From Albifimbria verrucaria (Eukaryota > Ascomycota > Sordariomycetes > Hypocreales > Stachybotryaceae), in NCBI GenBank assembly GCA_020081605.1, contig JAHREC010000013.1, forward strand, positions 3,472,001-3,536,000: a stretch of 64,000 nt of DNA, written 5' to 3'. Position numbers and translations under genes: made by a program. The stretch's first letter is position 1. The number at the start of each line of letters is the position of its first letter. Shown in pieces: positions 46,837 through 58,578 of this stretch. A model generated the notes under the pieces. The model ran no database searches. It was not told where the DNA came from and saw only the letters and a list, made by a program, of their open reading frames with translations.

Positions 46837-47516
46837 TTACTCAGGCATGTGGGTGAAGGGCTTGGCCAGGTGCTCCTGGCAGAAAGGAAGCTTGCCGACG
46901 GTCCAGATCTCGGTGTCCTGGGAAAGCGAGCTTGGTTAGCCAAGGCTGTCTGAAGATAAGAGAGAACTATTTGGGGCAGAACATACGGGCTTGAGCTTCT
47001 TCTTGATCTCGGTGTCCAGGGTACCGGCCTTCAGGGCAATGATCTCAGGAGCGGCATCGGGATCATGGGCGATAGGAGAGCCGCAGTCGGAGCAGAACAG
47101 ACGGTGGACGGACTTGCCAGAGGAGCCAGTGCCAGTCCACTTCTTGATGGGACCGTTGATGGTGAGCTTGGCCTTGGGGACAACGGCGACAAGAGCTGTG
47201 CGTAGGCGGGGTATGTTAGCAAGCTTGAAGCTGTATACTTACGGCGGGGCATTTGAGACAAAGCTATGTGGAGGGGTACATCCACCCGCTCAACAACACT
47301 CCAGAGTTGAGCCCACAGCGACGCTCTGCCTCCCAGAGAGGGGAAAAACGACAATGGTGAGACCGTAGTCGGGCAAGACGAGGTAGGCTTACAGTAGGTA
47401 GAACCAGACTGGCGCTGGCAGTCGTCGCAGTGGTCGTAACCAGTCAGGAGGGGCTCCTCAAGGTCGGCAACCGTGTAGGTGACGGCCTTGCAGAGACAGT
47501 GTCCAGTAAGAGTCAT
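46837..47516 (-). CDS. GFA-domain zinc protein (Mss4-like fold)
   Basis: This is a small zinc-binding protein of the glutathione-dependent formaldehyde-activating (GFA)/Mss4-like family; enzymatic activity in fungi is mostly unproven. The zinc ligands are GHCLCKAV (CxC), HCDDCQ (CxxC) and FCSDCGSPI (CxxC). There are three exons: ATG 47516 to 47393; intron 47392-47196 (197 nt, GTAAGC..CACAG); exon to 46987; intron 46986-46918 (69 nt, GTATGT..CCCAG); last exon ending FTHMPE, TAA 46839-46837. The joined reading frame is intact with no apparent indel. About 137 aa, normal for the family. Confidence 0.85.
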
Positions 47517-49833
47517 GTTGGGCAATTCGGATCAAGTGGTTTCTTAGTAAAATAGAAAGAGAAGGTCTTTTTTCAATTGCGTATAACAGGATTGAAAGAG
47601 CAGTGTAGAGCTGGAAACATGAGGGCCGTGGGAGGGGTTTTATACACGAGCTCTTATATCACAGAGCTTGGGTCGGTGGGGTTGGGCAAAGCCGAGTGAC
47701 GCATGGTCGGGGTTGAAGATCGACGGATGATTGGCAAATGCCACTGGCATGTACTGCAGCTTCCAGCCGCTCGCTCCAATACTGTACTACTTACTGTAGT
47801 GTCTACCTGTTCCTGTTATTCAAATCCGACAACTCGCTGTGTCTCGCCGAATCACAGGGGCTCCAGGTAACCGGGGGTTGAAGGCGGGAAGTCATTCGCC
47901 CAAAGAAACTCAAATCATGGCTGTTATCGGAGGCGTGAGACTGCAGGGCGACGTTAGATTCCCACCCAAGCTAAAGCAGGCAGGCATGTTTCGCTCTCAT
48001 TCCCTGTCGCATGTTGCTGGCGCCGGGAGCAGGGAAGTATTTGTCAAGGCTGCCTCTCTCCCCTCCTGGGAACGGGTCGCGCACGTCAGTGGGGATTGGG
48101 ACCAACCGTGATGTGTTTCTCCGTCTCGTATACAGAGCAACTAGATACTCGTAGTAAGTACCTCAAGTGCAGTGGTTTCTCTCTGGTTTCTGAATTCGTA
48201 TAAATTACCGGATTAGAGTAGAGGCAAAGAGACTATTTGCATTAAACAATTGCACGTATTAATCATCCAAAGTCTCGGATACCTTTTTGCTAATAAAAAA
48301 CCTACCATCTAGATACAGGTACCTACAGTAGGTACCTAGGTACGAAACCAAAGGACAATCAACAACACTAAGAAGCTACATGGATTTTGTGGTCCTGATG
48401 ACCGTAAGGTACATCTGTTCAACTAAGAACTGGATAATATGTACCTTCGGGAAGATAACGGAAAAGCACGCTTTTGATACCTACGTTCCATGAATATCTC
48501 ATACCCAGGAATCACCTCAGAATCATGCTTCCCTATTACTTCATCCCACACCTGTCATATCACATCAGACCTGCCAATCTCGCTGTGATCGCCGTAAGGC
48601 CACATGTTTTGGAGGCAAAGGAACTCAAGCTCCCTGCACTGGGTGATGTGCAGGGTCGCATCCAAGCCAGGGCCACTTAATACCCGCAAGGCGTAGCGTT
48701 GCACCGGGTGGCCAAACGGAATATTACGTATGGCGAATATGCGCACAAGTCCGGTCATGATGCGCTCGGCGAGCCTTACCACCGTCGGCGATTCCTCAAC
48801 GGCCTTGACGCGATATGACGAAAAGATGCGATTCTGTTACGTTCGCGCCCGTAAGCTACATTGCTGTCAAAGGATCAGTGCCGTGGCAAAGGTTCGTCCG
48901 TCTGCAACATGGCACACATATCATGGCTGCAACAACCGGTATCGGATGCAAGGCAACCTTATATGTCTCAAATGTCGACTGGTGATTGCGCGGTCGAGCT
49001 GTCAGTATCAATTGACTGAGATTCACTGGACTCAAGCATGCGCATTTGATATCGGGCAGTACATCAAATCGACTGGCATAGGTGCAGCGCCGAGGCTGAA
49101 GTGCTTCATCAGACGATTCCAAATGCGTCGATCACTGCTTTCATCAAAGCCTTGCTTACTTCAACATCAGGAGTATCTTTCCGCAGCTCCTTGAGAAGGC
49201 GGAGTTATCCAAGTGTCCTTGATATTCTGGCCCTCCTGTGCAGGGTAGGCTGAAAGACCATTGTCTGGTGTAAGAGATAGTAGCTGTGGTACTGTTGACT
49301 TCCTGTGGCTAGGAATACAGCTAACGTGAATCACGCTTGACTTGGACCAGCGAGTCCTGGATAGCTCTATTTGCGCTACCGAACGACTTCGAAGTATGTG
49401 AAATATAGACATGTATATCCACTTATGAGCAAGATCATAATGTCCAGTAGAGATTGAAAAAATCCCACAAACATTGAGGCTCTTAAACAGGTCGCAGTAC
49501 CTGAGCCACTACCACAGGCAGACAAAGACCCTGCCGCTGCTGACTGGCCAATACTTGGCCCCACGCGAGAATCCCAGCCGCCGGTTGAGTCAGGCCTAAG
49601 CCCCTCCACCGATTCCATCATCTTCCCCAGTTATCTAACCGCCACTGCCCTTTTACTCACGATCTAGGAGCACACGAGCACTTCTTCTTGACATCCTCCT
49701 CTTCCCTTGCACATACGTCTGAAATCCATAAAACCGACTTTCCGGTCACAACCACAAACGCACCGCATAACCCCGAGGTCGCCTCTTCGCCATCGTCAAT
49801 CGCCCTTTAAATAAGCCCCGCACCACTCTCAAC
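47517..49833. other. 2.3 kb intergenic region, promoters of the GFA gene and MBF1
   Basis: Both flanking genes point away from it. A palindromic cluster (ggtacctacagtaggtacct) lies at 48318-48337. On the minus strand between about 49210 and 48555 a few open stretches have protein-like composition (for example LKELRKDTPDVEVSKALMKA and RLAERIMTGLVRIFAIRNIP). I cannot connect them into a recognisable gene; they may be a relic. Confidence 0.45.
48310..48345. repeat. GGTACCTA palindromic repeat
   Basis: Overlapping copies of ggtacct in both orientations (ggtacctacagtaggtacct then aggtac) form a near-perfect inverted repeat in the GFA-MBF1 intergenic space. Confidence 0.8.
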
Positions 49834-50399
49834 ATGTCGGAGGACTGGGACAACGTTACCAAGATTGGCTCCAAGGTCCGTGGACCTGAAACGCCCAGCG
49901 CGAGACCGTCGTCCGCGGAAAGAGCGCTCTCAATGCTGCTCAGCGCAGCGGTGGTATTCTCGCCACTGAGAAGAAGTACGCCAGTGCCAACGCCGTAAGT
50001 TCTCCCATTCATCGCGATGCTGGCAATTTTTTGCCACGCTACGATGGCCTCTATCCCAGGAATTTCGCAGAAGCAGTTATCTAACATTGCGTCATAGGCT
50101 TCTGGCGTCGAGGGACAGCGTCTGACCAAGGTCGACCGCTCCGACGACATCATCAAGCCCAACACCGTCGGCAAGGAGGTCGGCGACGTCATCTCGCAAG
50201 CCCGCCAAAAGATGGAGCCCAAGATGACCCAGAAGGATCTGGCCACCAAGTGCAACACCACACAGGGCGTCGTCGCCGACTTCGAGAGGGGCACTGCCAC
50301 GCCTGACCAGAAGGTGCTCTCCTCCATGGAGCGTGTCCTCAACGTCAAGCTGCGTGGTAGCGACATTGGTGCCCCAAGTTCCCCAACAAGAAGAAATGA
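49834..50399 (+). CDS. mbf1: Multiprotein bridging factor 1
   Basis: MBF1 is a transcription coactivator that links TBP to bZIP activators and also acts in ribosome quality control to prevent frameshifting. The ATG at 49834 gives [17 protein letters not shown]. Intron 49995-50097 (GTAAGT, branch CTAAC, CATAG) follows ASANA. The second exon carries the conserved N-terminal MBF1 stretch ([19 protein letters not shown]) and a Cro/C1-type helix-turn-helix ([38 protein letters not shown]). Two apparent 1-nt losses occur: a G at about 49888 in exon 1 and a C in the run 50372-50375. The second restores the expected end [13 protein letters not shown] 50397-50399. About 155 aa, normal length. Confidence 0.93.
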
Positions 50400-51505
50400 G
50401 CTATGTCAAGGGTAACGAGCGGTATGAAAATTATCAAGTTAAAAAGAGAAAACGAAAAGAACAATGCCGAGTCAAGGATGGCGTTCGGACGGGGCCGCGG
50501 CACCGCGTTGATGATGTGTGTCACAACCACCGGCGGTGTTACGACGAGTGCGGGACGGATAGATGGGAATAGAATTTTGGGAATTCTTAGTCGATCATAG
50601 TTCCTACACTATTAACGCATTATTTGTTTTCGTTACACAGGTTGATCCCTCGGCGGCAGTCGATGAAATGCGTTTTACGAACCACATGTTCCTTGTTACG
50701 TTGTTGTCTCACCATGTTCGACACCATAGCCGAGGATCATACTACTCGTTCACAAGACCCTGCTTGTTGTAGTCGGTGTTACGGTTTCGAAAACGAATAC
50801 ACCATAGGAGGAGGTGGTAATATGAATAGTCGCCGACTTGGTTTCGCACGACGTGGGCTCGTCCTCATATGTATGCGGGCTTGCGGTCATTGCCGATTCC
50901 GAATAGTATTAGCGACATGCCAATTCACCCTAAAATACAGGTTAAGGTGGAACATACACGAGCTTTGGTTATGGTGGTAGGTTTTCTTCCATGTGTGACA
51001 CCAGGCCGTCATTTAGATACCCATAGGCACAATACACCTCGGTCCATGGAAACGAGCACGTCCAAGCCTCCGGGCTCTGGATCTCATTGGTGCCGTTGAA
51101 CAGCTAGAATAACATGTATAAATTGTCCAATGGGTCAGAGGGCCTGATTCTTTCATCACAAACCTACCCCTGGCTGGTTCCAAGAAAAGCCATTGTCCTT
51201 TTATCTAAGTCCTACCCTCAGCGCTTGATGCTAAACAATACCGACTTCCATAAACGTAGACTACCATCACAACAATATGTAGGCTCCTACTAACCATGAC
51301 CGGCTTTGTATTAAGCTGCTCCTTGCCCTTCGCCCAGAATCGGCAGACTGCTTGTTAGAGGGCTAGTTGCATACGGCTGTGCACATATGCCAGCTGTTCA
51401 CTCGTGACAACCTTTGTGGGACCTTTCCTTCATAGTCCCGCAGGTATTCTTCTCAAATCACAGTTCCTTCACCGCCGCAACATCTCCGCCTCAGCGCGAG
51501 TGGCC
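50400..51505. other. 1.1 kb spacer after MBF1
   Basis: It contains the MBF1 3' UTR and no convincing frame. Confidence 0.5.
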
Positions 51506-52484
51506 ATGGAGATGTCGCCCGCTACTTGCTTCAGCGGTGCCCCAGAGGCTGACGGCAGCATCATCAATCGCAAGCGTGAGCTCAAGGGCCTGCCGAGTAG
51601 CTTCTCCTCCAACCTCGGTTACCGTGTTTCGCCACCACGCCGCCCTTCACTAGGCAATACCACTCCGAACGGGGGCGTTCTGTCAAGGCAATAGTCGCAT
51701 GGATAGAAGCTTCACCAAGTAGCCCAAATCCTGGTACACCCGCCCTGGGAGGATCGGCTCGTGGGCATGCCAGGATTCCTCCATCACCGACTGTCGTTAC
51801 TAGCTCACGCAGCCAACCGAACCTCCAAGGCACAGCAACTGATGTTGAGGAATATTCTTTGACCTTGCTGAAATATCGAAAGTACTTTACTGAGCAGCCA
51901 CTTCAGAGATGTCTTAGCGTTGAAACCTCCGAGAATGGGAAACAAATACCACAACACTGACACATAGAAGCGGCGAAATATCAATCCACTCTGAAACCCA
52001 GAAGTCGGATCCAACATCACCCACGAAAGAATTCTTGAACATCAATGTCTTTGCGAATGTGGAAGAAACACCACCAAGCACGAGCAACTTCCCACAAGCT
52101 TCCAGAGCACTTTCTGGACAGCAGTCTTGTCAAGATGAGGATTCACCAACTTTTCAGCATTCAAGAAGCCCCATCGAAATCAAGGCGTTCTAGAACCACG
52201 TTCGATCATTTCTCTGGATCTCCGAAGAAGAGCTGGAAACCAGTGCTGCTGCTGGTTTGTGTCACGGCCAACTTACACCGCCTCCCGATAGGAGTACGAT
52301 ATGGTCAGTCTCATCCCTATGCTTTCTTCATGGATCGTCCTGCCGACTCGTTGATTAGGAAGCCTTCGAGCTTAGTGGTCCTCGAGGCGCCGTGCCCATC
52401 ACTGTTACCAACAAGCCTCTCAGCCTGCCCACCATGTACCGTGGGGAAGACGATTTTTCAATCAGTTGCGAATCAGCATGAGTG
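51506..52484 (+). CDS. Probable Ser/Pro-rich low-complexity protein, frame-broken, ends uncertain
   Basis: Consecutive open stretches read as one polar protein: NRKRELKGLPSSFSSNLGYR, then (after one restored C near 51671) GRSVKAIVAWIEASPSSPNP, then VEEYSLTLLKYRKYF. After a restored G near 51945 the stretches SGEISIHSETQKSDPTSPTK and FLNINVFANVEETPPSTSNF follow, to about 52190. Beyond that the frame is ambiguous to a stop near 52484. The compositional continuity across frames, with 1-nt losses as in neighbouring genes, supports a real gene. I see no domain. Both start and end are guesses; an upstream exon is possible. Confidence 0.4.
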
Positions 52485-52839
52485 AAAACCAGTCGCCATT
52501 GCGCAGACGAAGAGATGCTGAAAAACTCTTGCTCTCACATAGAATGTAAAGCTTGACGGTGTACAGATCTAGAAGGGCAACAGCGGCTATAGTAGAAGTT
52601 GGCTATGGCTAGCCCAAAGTGGATAGCAATTGCAGGATAATGTTATATCGCGTTCGCTGTTAAACCAGGCAACTAAACCTCAAGGGAGTAAAGGACATGG
52701 TTTTCTGGCACTTGCTACAAGTCAAACAGTTCAAAAAGCTGCGAAATCAGAGTCAATTCTTGCTCGATGATATTTCCAAACTCTAACAGTTTTGCGCCAT
52801 TCATGATAATCGTCCCATCACGCCACAAGCAATCTATCA
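52485..52839. other. Convergent spacer
   Basis: 355 bp between the probable 51.5 kb gene and the 3' end of the coatomer epsilon gene. Nothing recognised. Confidence 0.5.
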
Positions 52840-53882
52840 TTAAGCCGAAACCTTGGCACTGTACTTCGTCGCGGCCTTGTCGAAAAGGGCGCTCTTCTCC
52901 TCCAAGTCCACCAAGAACTGATGCTCGGGGTCGGCCTTCTTGAGAGACCTGTAATTTGTTAATATTGTGTGTTGATTCAAGGGATGAAGCAAAAACATAC
53001 TCAGTCAGGGCCGCGGGATCGTTTCCAGTAACCACCGTCAGGACGAGCATGTTGGCAATGGCCTCGGCATAGCTAGCATCTTTCTGGAGTGCCTGCTCCA
53101 GAGCAGCCTGAGCCTCTTCTGTACGGCCCAGATGCAGCTCACAGACGGCCTGCGACACCAAAGTTCGGATCGAGGAGGTAGACGGAGCCTGCGCGAGCTC
53201 TTCGAAGACGTAGAAAGCTTGCTGGTACTTCTCACCGCCCTATTCATACAAATCAGCACTGTTGTAATGGTAATCCGGGGATAGAACTCACCAGTCTGAC
53301 ACCAACCCATGATTCCGCCAGGTTCACAAGCAGGCTATCTTGCGCCCATCTGCGGGCAGAAACAACTTCCTTAAGGGCGAGGTCGGTTCGGTTCTGCTGC
53401 AGGTGGATCTGTGTAATCAAGGCCACGGCCTCCACTATACGAAGCTATTAGCCCAAGTTCTCCAATCCCGGTGCAATGGTATCGCCTTACAGCTTGCCTG
53501 GTGTTGCGACAGAAGTGCCAGAGCCTCCTCCGACTTTCCAGCGGCCTGGAGCACGATACCCCTATAATCTGAACGGTGGCATTGTCGGCGGCAGACGAGG
53601 CCAGCTTCTCAACGGTCTTCAGGGCCGAATCGGTCTTGCCCAATGCATGCTCGGCAAAGGCGCCGATGACCTCGAGCTCGGGCTCCTTCTCTCCCTTGAC
53701 TTCGGCCAGCACATCGTCTGCTTGGCCTAGGGCGATGCGAGCTCGCAGGACGAGGACTTGGGCGGGGAGGGCATTTTCGGGGAAAAGGAAGAGGTATCGA
53801 AATCAACAACCTCCTGGTACTGGCCCTGGTGGAAATGGTTGTGAATGTTGATCAATTCACCCTCGGCGGAGTAGGGGTCCAT
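52840..53882 (-). CDS. Coatomer subunit epsilon
   Basis: Epsilon-COP stabilises alpha-COP in the COPI coat of Golgi-to-ER vesicles. The ATG at 53882 gives MDPYSAEGELINIHNHFHQG. The protein is a TPR-like helical solenoid (LAEVKGEKEPELEVIGAFAE, TEEAQAALEQALQKDASYAE) ending DKAATKYSAKVSA, TAA 52842-52840. Three introns: 53490-53435, 53291-53240 and 53000-52949, each 52-56 nt with GTRAGK or GTATGT donors. Two apparent 1-nt losses, both in runs of four (53779-53782 and 53559-53562), break exon 1. Joined length is about 290 aa, as expected for fungal epsilon-COP. It diverges from RPL42 across 396 bp. Confidence 0.92.
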
Positions 53883-54278
53883 TTTGGCGGCTTTGGTTCG
53901 TGATATGAGTTATCGTAAAGAACACCCTGTTGATGCTCTCTTGATGCGCGAATGGTGGGGTCTCCATAGGTACCTCGCACCTACCTCAGGTACTCCAAGC
54001 GGCTTAGTCATGGAAGCTTATCTGGTCACCTGACTAGCTATGGTCAAGTCCTCCAAACTTGGGCAAGACCAGGTCGAGAGATCCACAAGCCCTCAGTGAT
54101 GCTGTGCCATAGTGTGGCTTCTGCTTTCAGCCACATGCAGCCTCGATTCTGGACTAGCGTCGACCCTAGCCATTGCCCACAAGAAAGAGGAATTCATCAA
54201 AACCTCCAAATTTCGCTCTGACTCCGGAACTTCATCACCACAACACCCAAAGGAACGGCACCACACAACGTCGTCAAA
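53883..54278. promoter_or_regulatory. Bidirectional promoter between coatomer epsilon and RPL42
   Basis: The start codons face away from each other, 396 bp apart. A GGTACCT / ACCTACCTCAGGTAC palindromic motif sits at about 53968-53993. Confidence 0.6.
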
Positions 54279-55013
54279 ATGGTATGTCTTGACCAAGAAA
54301 CCGATACCTCCCCGTGAATCATCGCGTGCTGCTCTACGCAAGAGCACATGCACCAGCGGCCGCGCAGAAACAGTTTTCGAGAACAGACGCCACCTCGACG
54401 ACACCACAAATAGGATGGAGGGGATGATGTCGAAGATGCAGCATCGAGCAGCTGCAAGCTGGGGATGAGGGAGCCCGAGGCCTATCAACGGCGACGACTT
54501 CACACCCCGTCAGCCACGACCTAAACAATCGCAAACTGTTCTGCGCGGCTGCTGGCATCACTGCATGGCGATCTTGAGTGGCGTGGAAATGGAATTCTAG
54601 AGACTGACTGTGGGCGGCTAGGTCAACATTCCCAAGACGCGAAACACCTACTGCAAGGGCAAGGAGTGCCGCAAGCACACCCAGCACAAGGTCACCCAGT
54701 ACAAGGCTGGTAAGGCCTCGCTGTTCGCCCAGGGAAAGCGCCGATACGACCGTAAGCAGTCCGGTTACGGTGGTCAGACCAAGCCCGTCTTCCACAAGAA
54801 GGCCAAGACCACCAAGAAGGTTGTGCTGCGTCTGGAGTGTGTCAAGTGCAAGACCAAGTCCCAGCTGGCGCTGAAGCGATGCAAGCACTTCGAGCTTGGG
54901 TATGTTTTCCGTCCTCCCAGGGCCCGGGCCTCGACGCGCGTGGACGTCCCGATGCTAACGGTGTTTTCTACAGTGGTGACAAGAAGACGAAGGGTGCTGC
55001 TCTGGTGTTCTAA
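54279..55013 (+). CDS. RPL42: 60S ribosomal protein L42 (eL42, L44 family)
   Basis: Cytosolic large-subunit protein eL42, which lies at the ribosomal E site. The first exon is only the ATG (54279-54281). Intron 1 (54282-54621, 340 nt, GTATGT..GGCTAG, branch CTGAC) precedes exon 2, [20 protein letters not shown]. Intron 2 (54900-54973, 74 nt, GTATGT..CTACAG) splits a glycine codon, and the last exon encodes [15 protein letters not shown] 55011-55013. The C4-type cysteines (CKGKEC and CVKCK) are present. Joined length is 106 aa, exactly the usual size. No indel. The residue at the cycloheximide-contacting site reads [10 protein letters not shown], that is proline (the sensitive type) at the usual position. 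Confidence 0.96.
54282..54621 (+). other. RPL42: 340-nt first intron of RPL42, immediately after the start codon
   Basis: The donor ATG/GTATGT and acceptor GGCTAG/GTC leave a 3-nt coding exon. Long 5' introns are typical of fungal ribosomal protein genes. Confidence 0.9.
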
Positions 55014-55386
55014 GTGCATTATGTTTGGGTCACTACACTTCTCATGCTTCTCCTTGCGGCAAATGGGCATCATGGACAAATGGCGAAGGGGGTACATGTC
55101 CTCGGCTGAGGCATCATTCATAGGGGATCAATAAAAATTCTCTGTGTCATGACGAAGCGTTTTGGTGTATTTGCGGGGCTGTGACAAGCTATCATACTGG
55201 CGGACCGTCCATCGATCGTCCCAACGAGTCCGCCTGCTCCGAATTTATCATATACACACTGCTGTCACAAAGAGCTGCGCGAATATAGTTCAGGTTCTAT
55301 ACAGGTTCTATATTGTCGCTTATCAAACGTGTAGCTTCTATTCAGATGTTTTTCCACGATGAAGAAAAAAATGTTGCCATGTTGCT
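55014..55386. other. Convergent 3' spacer
   Basis: 373 bp between the 3' ends of RPL42 and the 2H phosphoesterase gene; 3' UTRs only. Confidence 0.6.
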
Positions 55387-56546
55387 TTAGAAACCCTCGC
55401 CGAGCAGGATAGTGCGGCCTCCTCCATACCACAAGGCTCCGTTGCGAGCATCCAAGCCCCTCTCTTGACCAACAACCCATTCGCCAATGAACTCAGCGTC
55501 CTCCTTATCCCAGACCTCATTTTCGAGCCACTTGTTGATTTCATCAATGGCGTCGACCCACTTCTGCCTTTTCTCAGGGGTGTCGTGGTCGTCGTGCGAC
55601 AGATATCGCCCCAGGGTAATGTGAGCACTGGGAACCTGATATCGAGAGCCGACCTCAACGCCAGCCTCCTTTACCTGGTCAAAGACATCCCGTCGGAGGT
55701 GGTGGTAGCTGTAGTTGTCTCCCTGCACGACATCGGTCGCAACATCGGGAGCGACAGGTGGGGCGACACGCCCGGCTCTCCTGATGCGGGCAAGAAAGAC
55801 AGTGCAAAGGCAGATAGATCGTAAGAAATCATGGGCTTCACAACACGTGCCCGGTGCGTGAGACTGTGACTAGTAATCTTTGGTATAGCCGGACGCAAAG
55901 TAGACACCAAAGCGCCGATTTCTTCAGGAGTCTTTGAGAAGGCCACTTCCAGAGCTGTCATGTGCATCCGGTGGGTCGGCATCAGCCATGCATCTGCATA
56001 CAGTACATTATTAGTCTTTGATAAGTTCATAAGCGTTTGAAGGACGGCCACTGTATTCCATAGAACAGCCAATGACTTGCCCAAGAACACTTACCCGGAG
56101 CGACTTCCTTCAGCAATTGCTGAACCTTTGCTGCCAACTTGATGATATGGTCAGGGGTCTCGCCCAGAAGACAAGGCAGTTTCGTGGATCCTTGAAACCA
56201 GGCTCTACCTCAGGCCGCTCAAGTCTGAGGATGTACTGGTCAATGACCAGCTCCTTGAAATCGGGAGATATGAACTTCTCCTTTTGCTGCGCATTTCGCT
56301 TGATGCGGTGGGCAGCGTAAAGCTTCTGAAGTTCAGCCTGCAGTAGAGAGCGTATTAGTCGTTATCGCTCATAAACTCATGAAAGCACATATCGTAGGCC
56401 GATCTGGGCTCCGCGTAGATACATACAGGGTCATCATTGCAAGCATTGATAAATGCCGAGTAGGGGTTCTCACCCGGCTTGAGGACAATGCCGGAGAGAT
56501 CCTCCAACTTATTCCGGGCATCGTCTAGGTTAGAAGGAACAGCCAT
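55387..56546 (-). CDS. 2H phosphoesterase / RNA ligase-like protein
   Basis: It carries the two HxT motifs of the 2H (LigT-like) superfamily: HMTALE in the middle and HITLGRY near the end. The fold hydrolyses or ligates 2',5' or cyclic phosphates; the substrate here is unknown. The ATG at 56546 gives MAVPSNLDDARNKLEDLSG. Introns are 56426-56338 (GTATGT..CTGCAG) and 56094-55994 (GTAAGT..TGCAG); the second splits the Asp codon before AWLMPTHR. Apparent 1-nt losses occur in two runs of four, 56154-56157 and 55760-55763. The end is GGGRTILLGEGF, TAA 55389-55387. About 320 aa. Its neighbours (ribosomal protein, ureidoglycolate lyase) give no functional hint. Confidence 0.82.
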
Positions 56547-56865
56547 TGCGTCGTGGTTTTGAAGGCTAGTCGGCAAAGATGGGATAACAAGAAACCCGCA
56601 ATGAGCAGCAGTCTCTCTTAACTCTATAGTTCTCTTGGGCGTGCTAAACCCTCGGCTCATCCACCATCTCGGCTCACCATTCTCAGCTCAGGGGTCCTAT
56701 GTGGGCCGCCTCATATGAAAGAGCTGACTAATCGGGATGCGTCACACCGAGTCATGATAAAAGAAGAATATGGTGTTCCTGGCTGCATGAAATAGATGCA
56801 GCACTTGTTGATATTGATTGAACTCGCTTGCAGCAATACGAGATGAATGATGTGGAGGGGCTGTT
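56547..56865. other. Spacer between DAL3 and the 2H phosphoesterase gene
   Basis: 319 bp, head-to-tail arrangement; contains the promoter of the 2H gene. Nothing else seen. Confidence 0.55.
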
Positions 56866-57603
56866 TTACAATTTCTCTAACCTCTGTGTCTGAGGAACCC
56901 GGACCTTGACCCGGGGTTCCTTGGAATTGGGGACTCAAACTCCACAAGCTGGCAGTCCTCATCTGCAACGCCGCTTGCAAACTGCGAAACTACAAAGTCC
57001 AACGTCGTCTTGGGTTGGCCCAGGGCCACCATCGGCGCGTGCCACGTTCCCGCTCCGTAGGTCACGGCCTGATGCTTGGTAGCGATAAATGCCTTCAACC
57101 CACGCACATCTGGCAAACCCCGGCCCGGCAGGTCAGCCCCAGTGGGCACCGGGAGATCCTTGTCCAGATTGCTGGGTGGTAGACTTGGCGCAACGATGAC
57201 AAGGTAGGCCGATGCGGACGAGGCCAGAGGCGTAAAGGTCTGTGTGGTGAAGGGTGCCTCTCCATGATGCGCACGGTGAAATCGCCGGGGATGCAGCTCC
57301 GACAGACGTCAACTGGCGCGAGGCGCAGACGAAGACGCTCATGGCGGGCTCGCCCTTGCCGCTGGGCGATTGGTCGTAGATGTTTCTGATGCGACTCATG
57401 CCGCGATACTGAATGGCGGTGCCTTGGTTGGCAGAGAAGCCATTGGAGGGCAAGGCCTCCTTGTGGTCGTCGTTGAAGGAGCTGGGGTGGACATCTGGTC
57501 GTGGGTTAGAGACAACATCGCCAAACGGCGCGAAGAACTCTTGGGTCAGCGGCAAGGCCGTGACTTGGACGTTGGCGTCGCCGATGTTGATGGTAATGGT
57601 CAT
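56866..57603 (-). CDS. DAL3: Ureidoglycolate lyase
   Basis: It releases urea and glyoxylate from ureidoglycolate, the last step of allantoin use as a nitrogen source. The ATG at 57603 gives MTITINIGDANVQVTALPLT. The single-domain cupin-like fold shows the family blocks GTAIQYRGMSRIRNIYDQS, KAFIATKHQAVTYGAGTWHA and TTLDFVVSQFASGVADEDCQ. Three apparent 1-nt losses: 57287-57290, around 57248-57253, and 56910-56912. The last decides the C-terminus: as written the frame stops at 56877, but with one base restored it ends VPQTQRLEKL, TAA 56868-56866. No intron. About 247 aa. Nitrogen-catabolite control (GATA factors) is expected for the family; I did not identify a defined site. Confidence 0.88.
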
Positions 57604-58578
57604 TGCTGGTATGAACTCTCGGTGAAAGGTGAGGTTGGAGATTGAGATTGAGATTGCTCAAGTCCCGCTGCGGTTGAGATAAGGCAAGTCATGGTTGAGG
57701 AGGGGCCAGTGATGCATTACCCTATACATGGGTCTGGTATGCTATTCGCTGGTCTTGAATTGATGATGCATTCGAGACGTCAGTTCTATTGTGACTATCT
57801 ACCTAAGGTATGCAGCACCGTAGGGCCATTTTAGCTGTTACAACTGACCCAGCCTTAAGGATGGTTGGTTAAGGCAAGTCTAGGCAGTGTGCATTTCGTA
57901 TTATTGCTTGACACATGAAAGCAAACAGCTACCCAAGAGAGAAGCATACCGAGGTTCTCATGTCCCAGGATCACTGGCAAACACTGGCTGTCCCAACAAA
58001 ATCTGTTTAATATTAAAACACCAATATGTAGGTATTCTACATTACCAAAAATACTTAGAATTTTCCTGCTCTGCACTAAAGGCTCATCTCCCTTGAAGTT
58101 TACAGCCATTCATCACCGCAAGCAGCCACAAGCGAAGGCAGGCTTACGTACGCAGTGCTCACCACCATATAGGCGACTTGGGTTACTCTATTTGGACTCG
58201 CTCCGTTATCGCGCCGAAACACCGATATCCAGGGCCGGCATCCCGACGGACCCCCACCGACAAAGGCCAACAAAACACTCCTTGTCTAGTTGCAGACAAG
58301 ACTGTTGCCTGCCACCCATCTTTGCCGAAATGGCTCCCTAGTCGCTGGGATTGGCTGGCGGGGATCGACATCGAAAACGTCCACCTCCCATCGTGCCTAA
58401 TCGCCTATAACGGGGCCTTTCACGCTTGTTTGTCATCGCATCTGCATCCCTAGTACTATAGTCATAGATTAGCCAAAATATGTCGCCATACCTGGTTAAC
58501 CTATCCCCGAATAAAACAACTTACACCGCATTTCTTCCACCTAGCTATTCATGCTCCAGCACACACAGATTGACCCCG
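57604..58578. promoter_or_regulatory. Divergent promoter between DAL3 and the MFS gene
   Basis: About 975 bp between start codons facing away from each other. There are several GATA/TATC hexamers (expected by chance too) and no coding frame. Confidence 0.45.
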
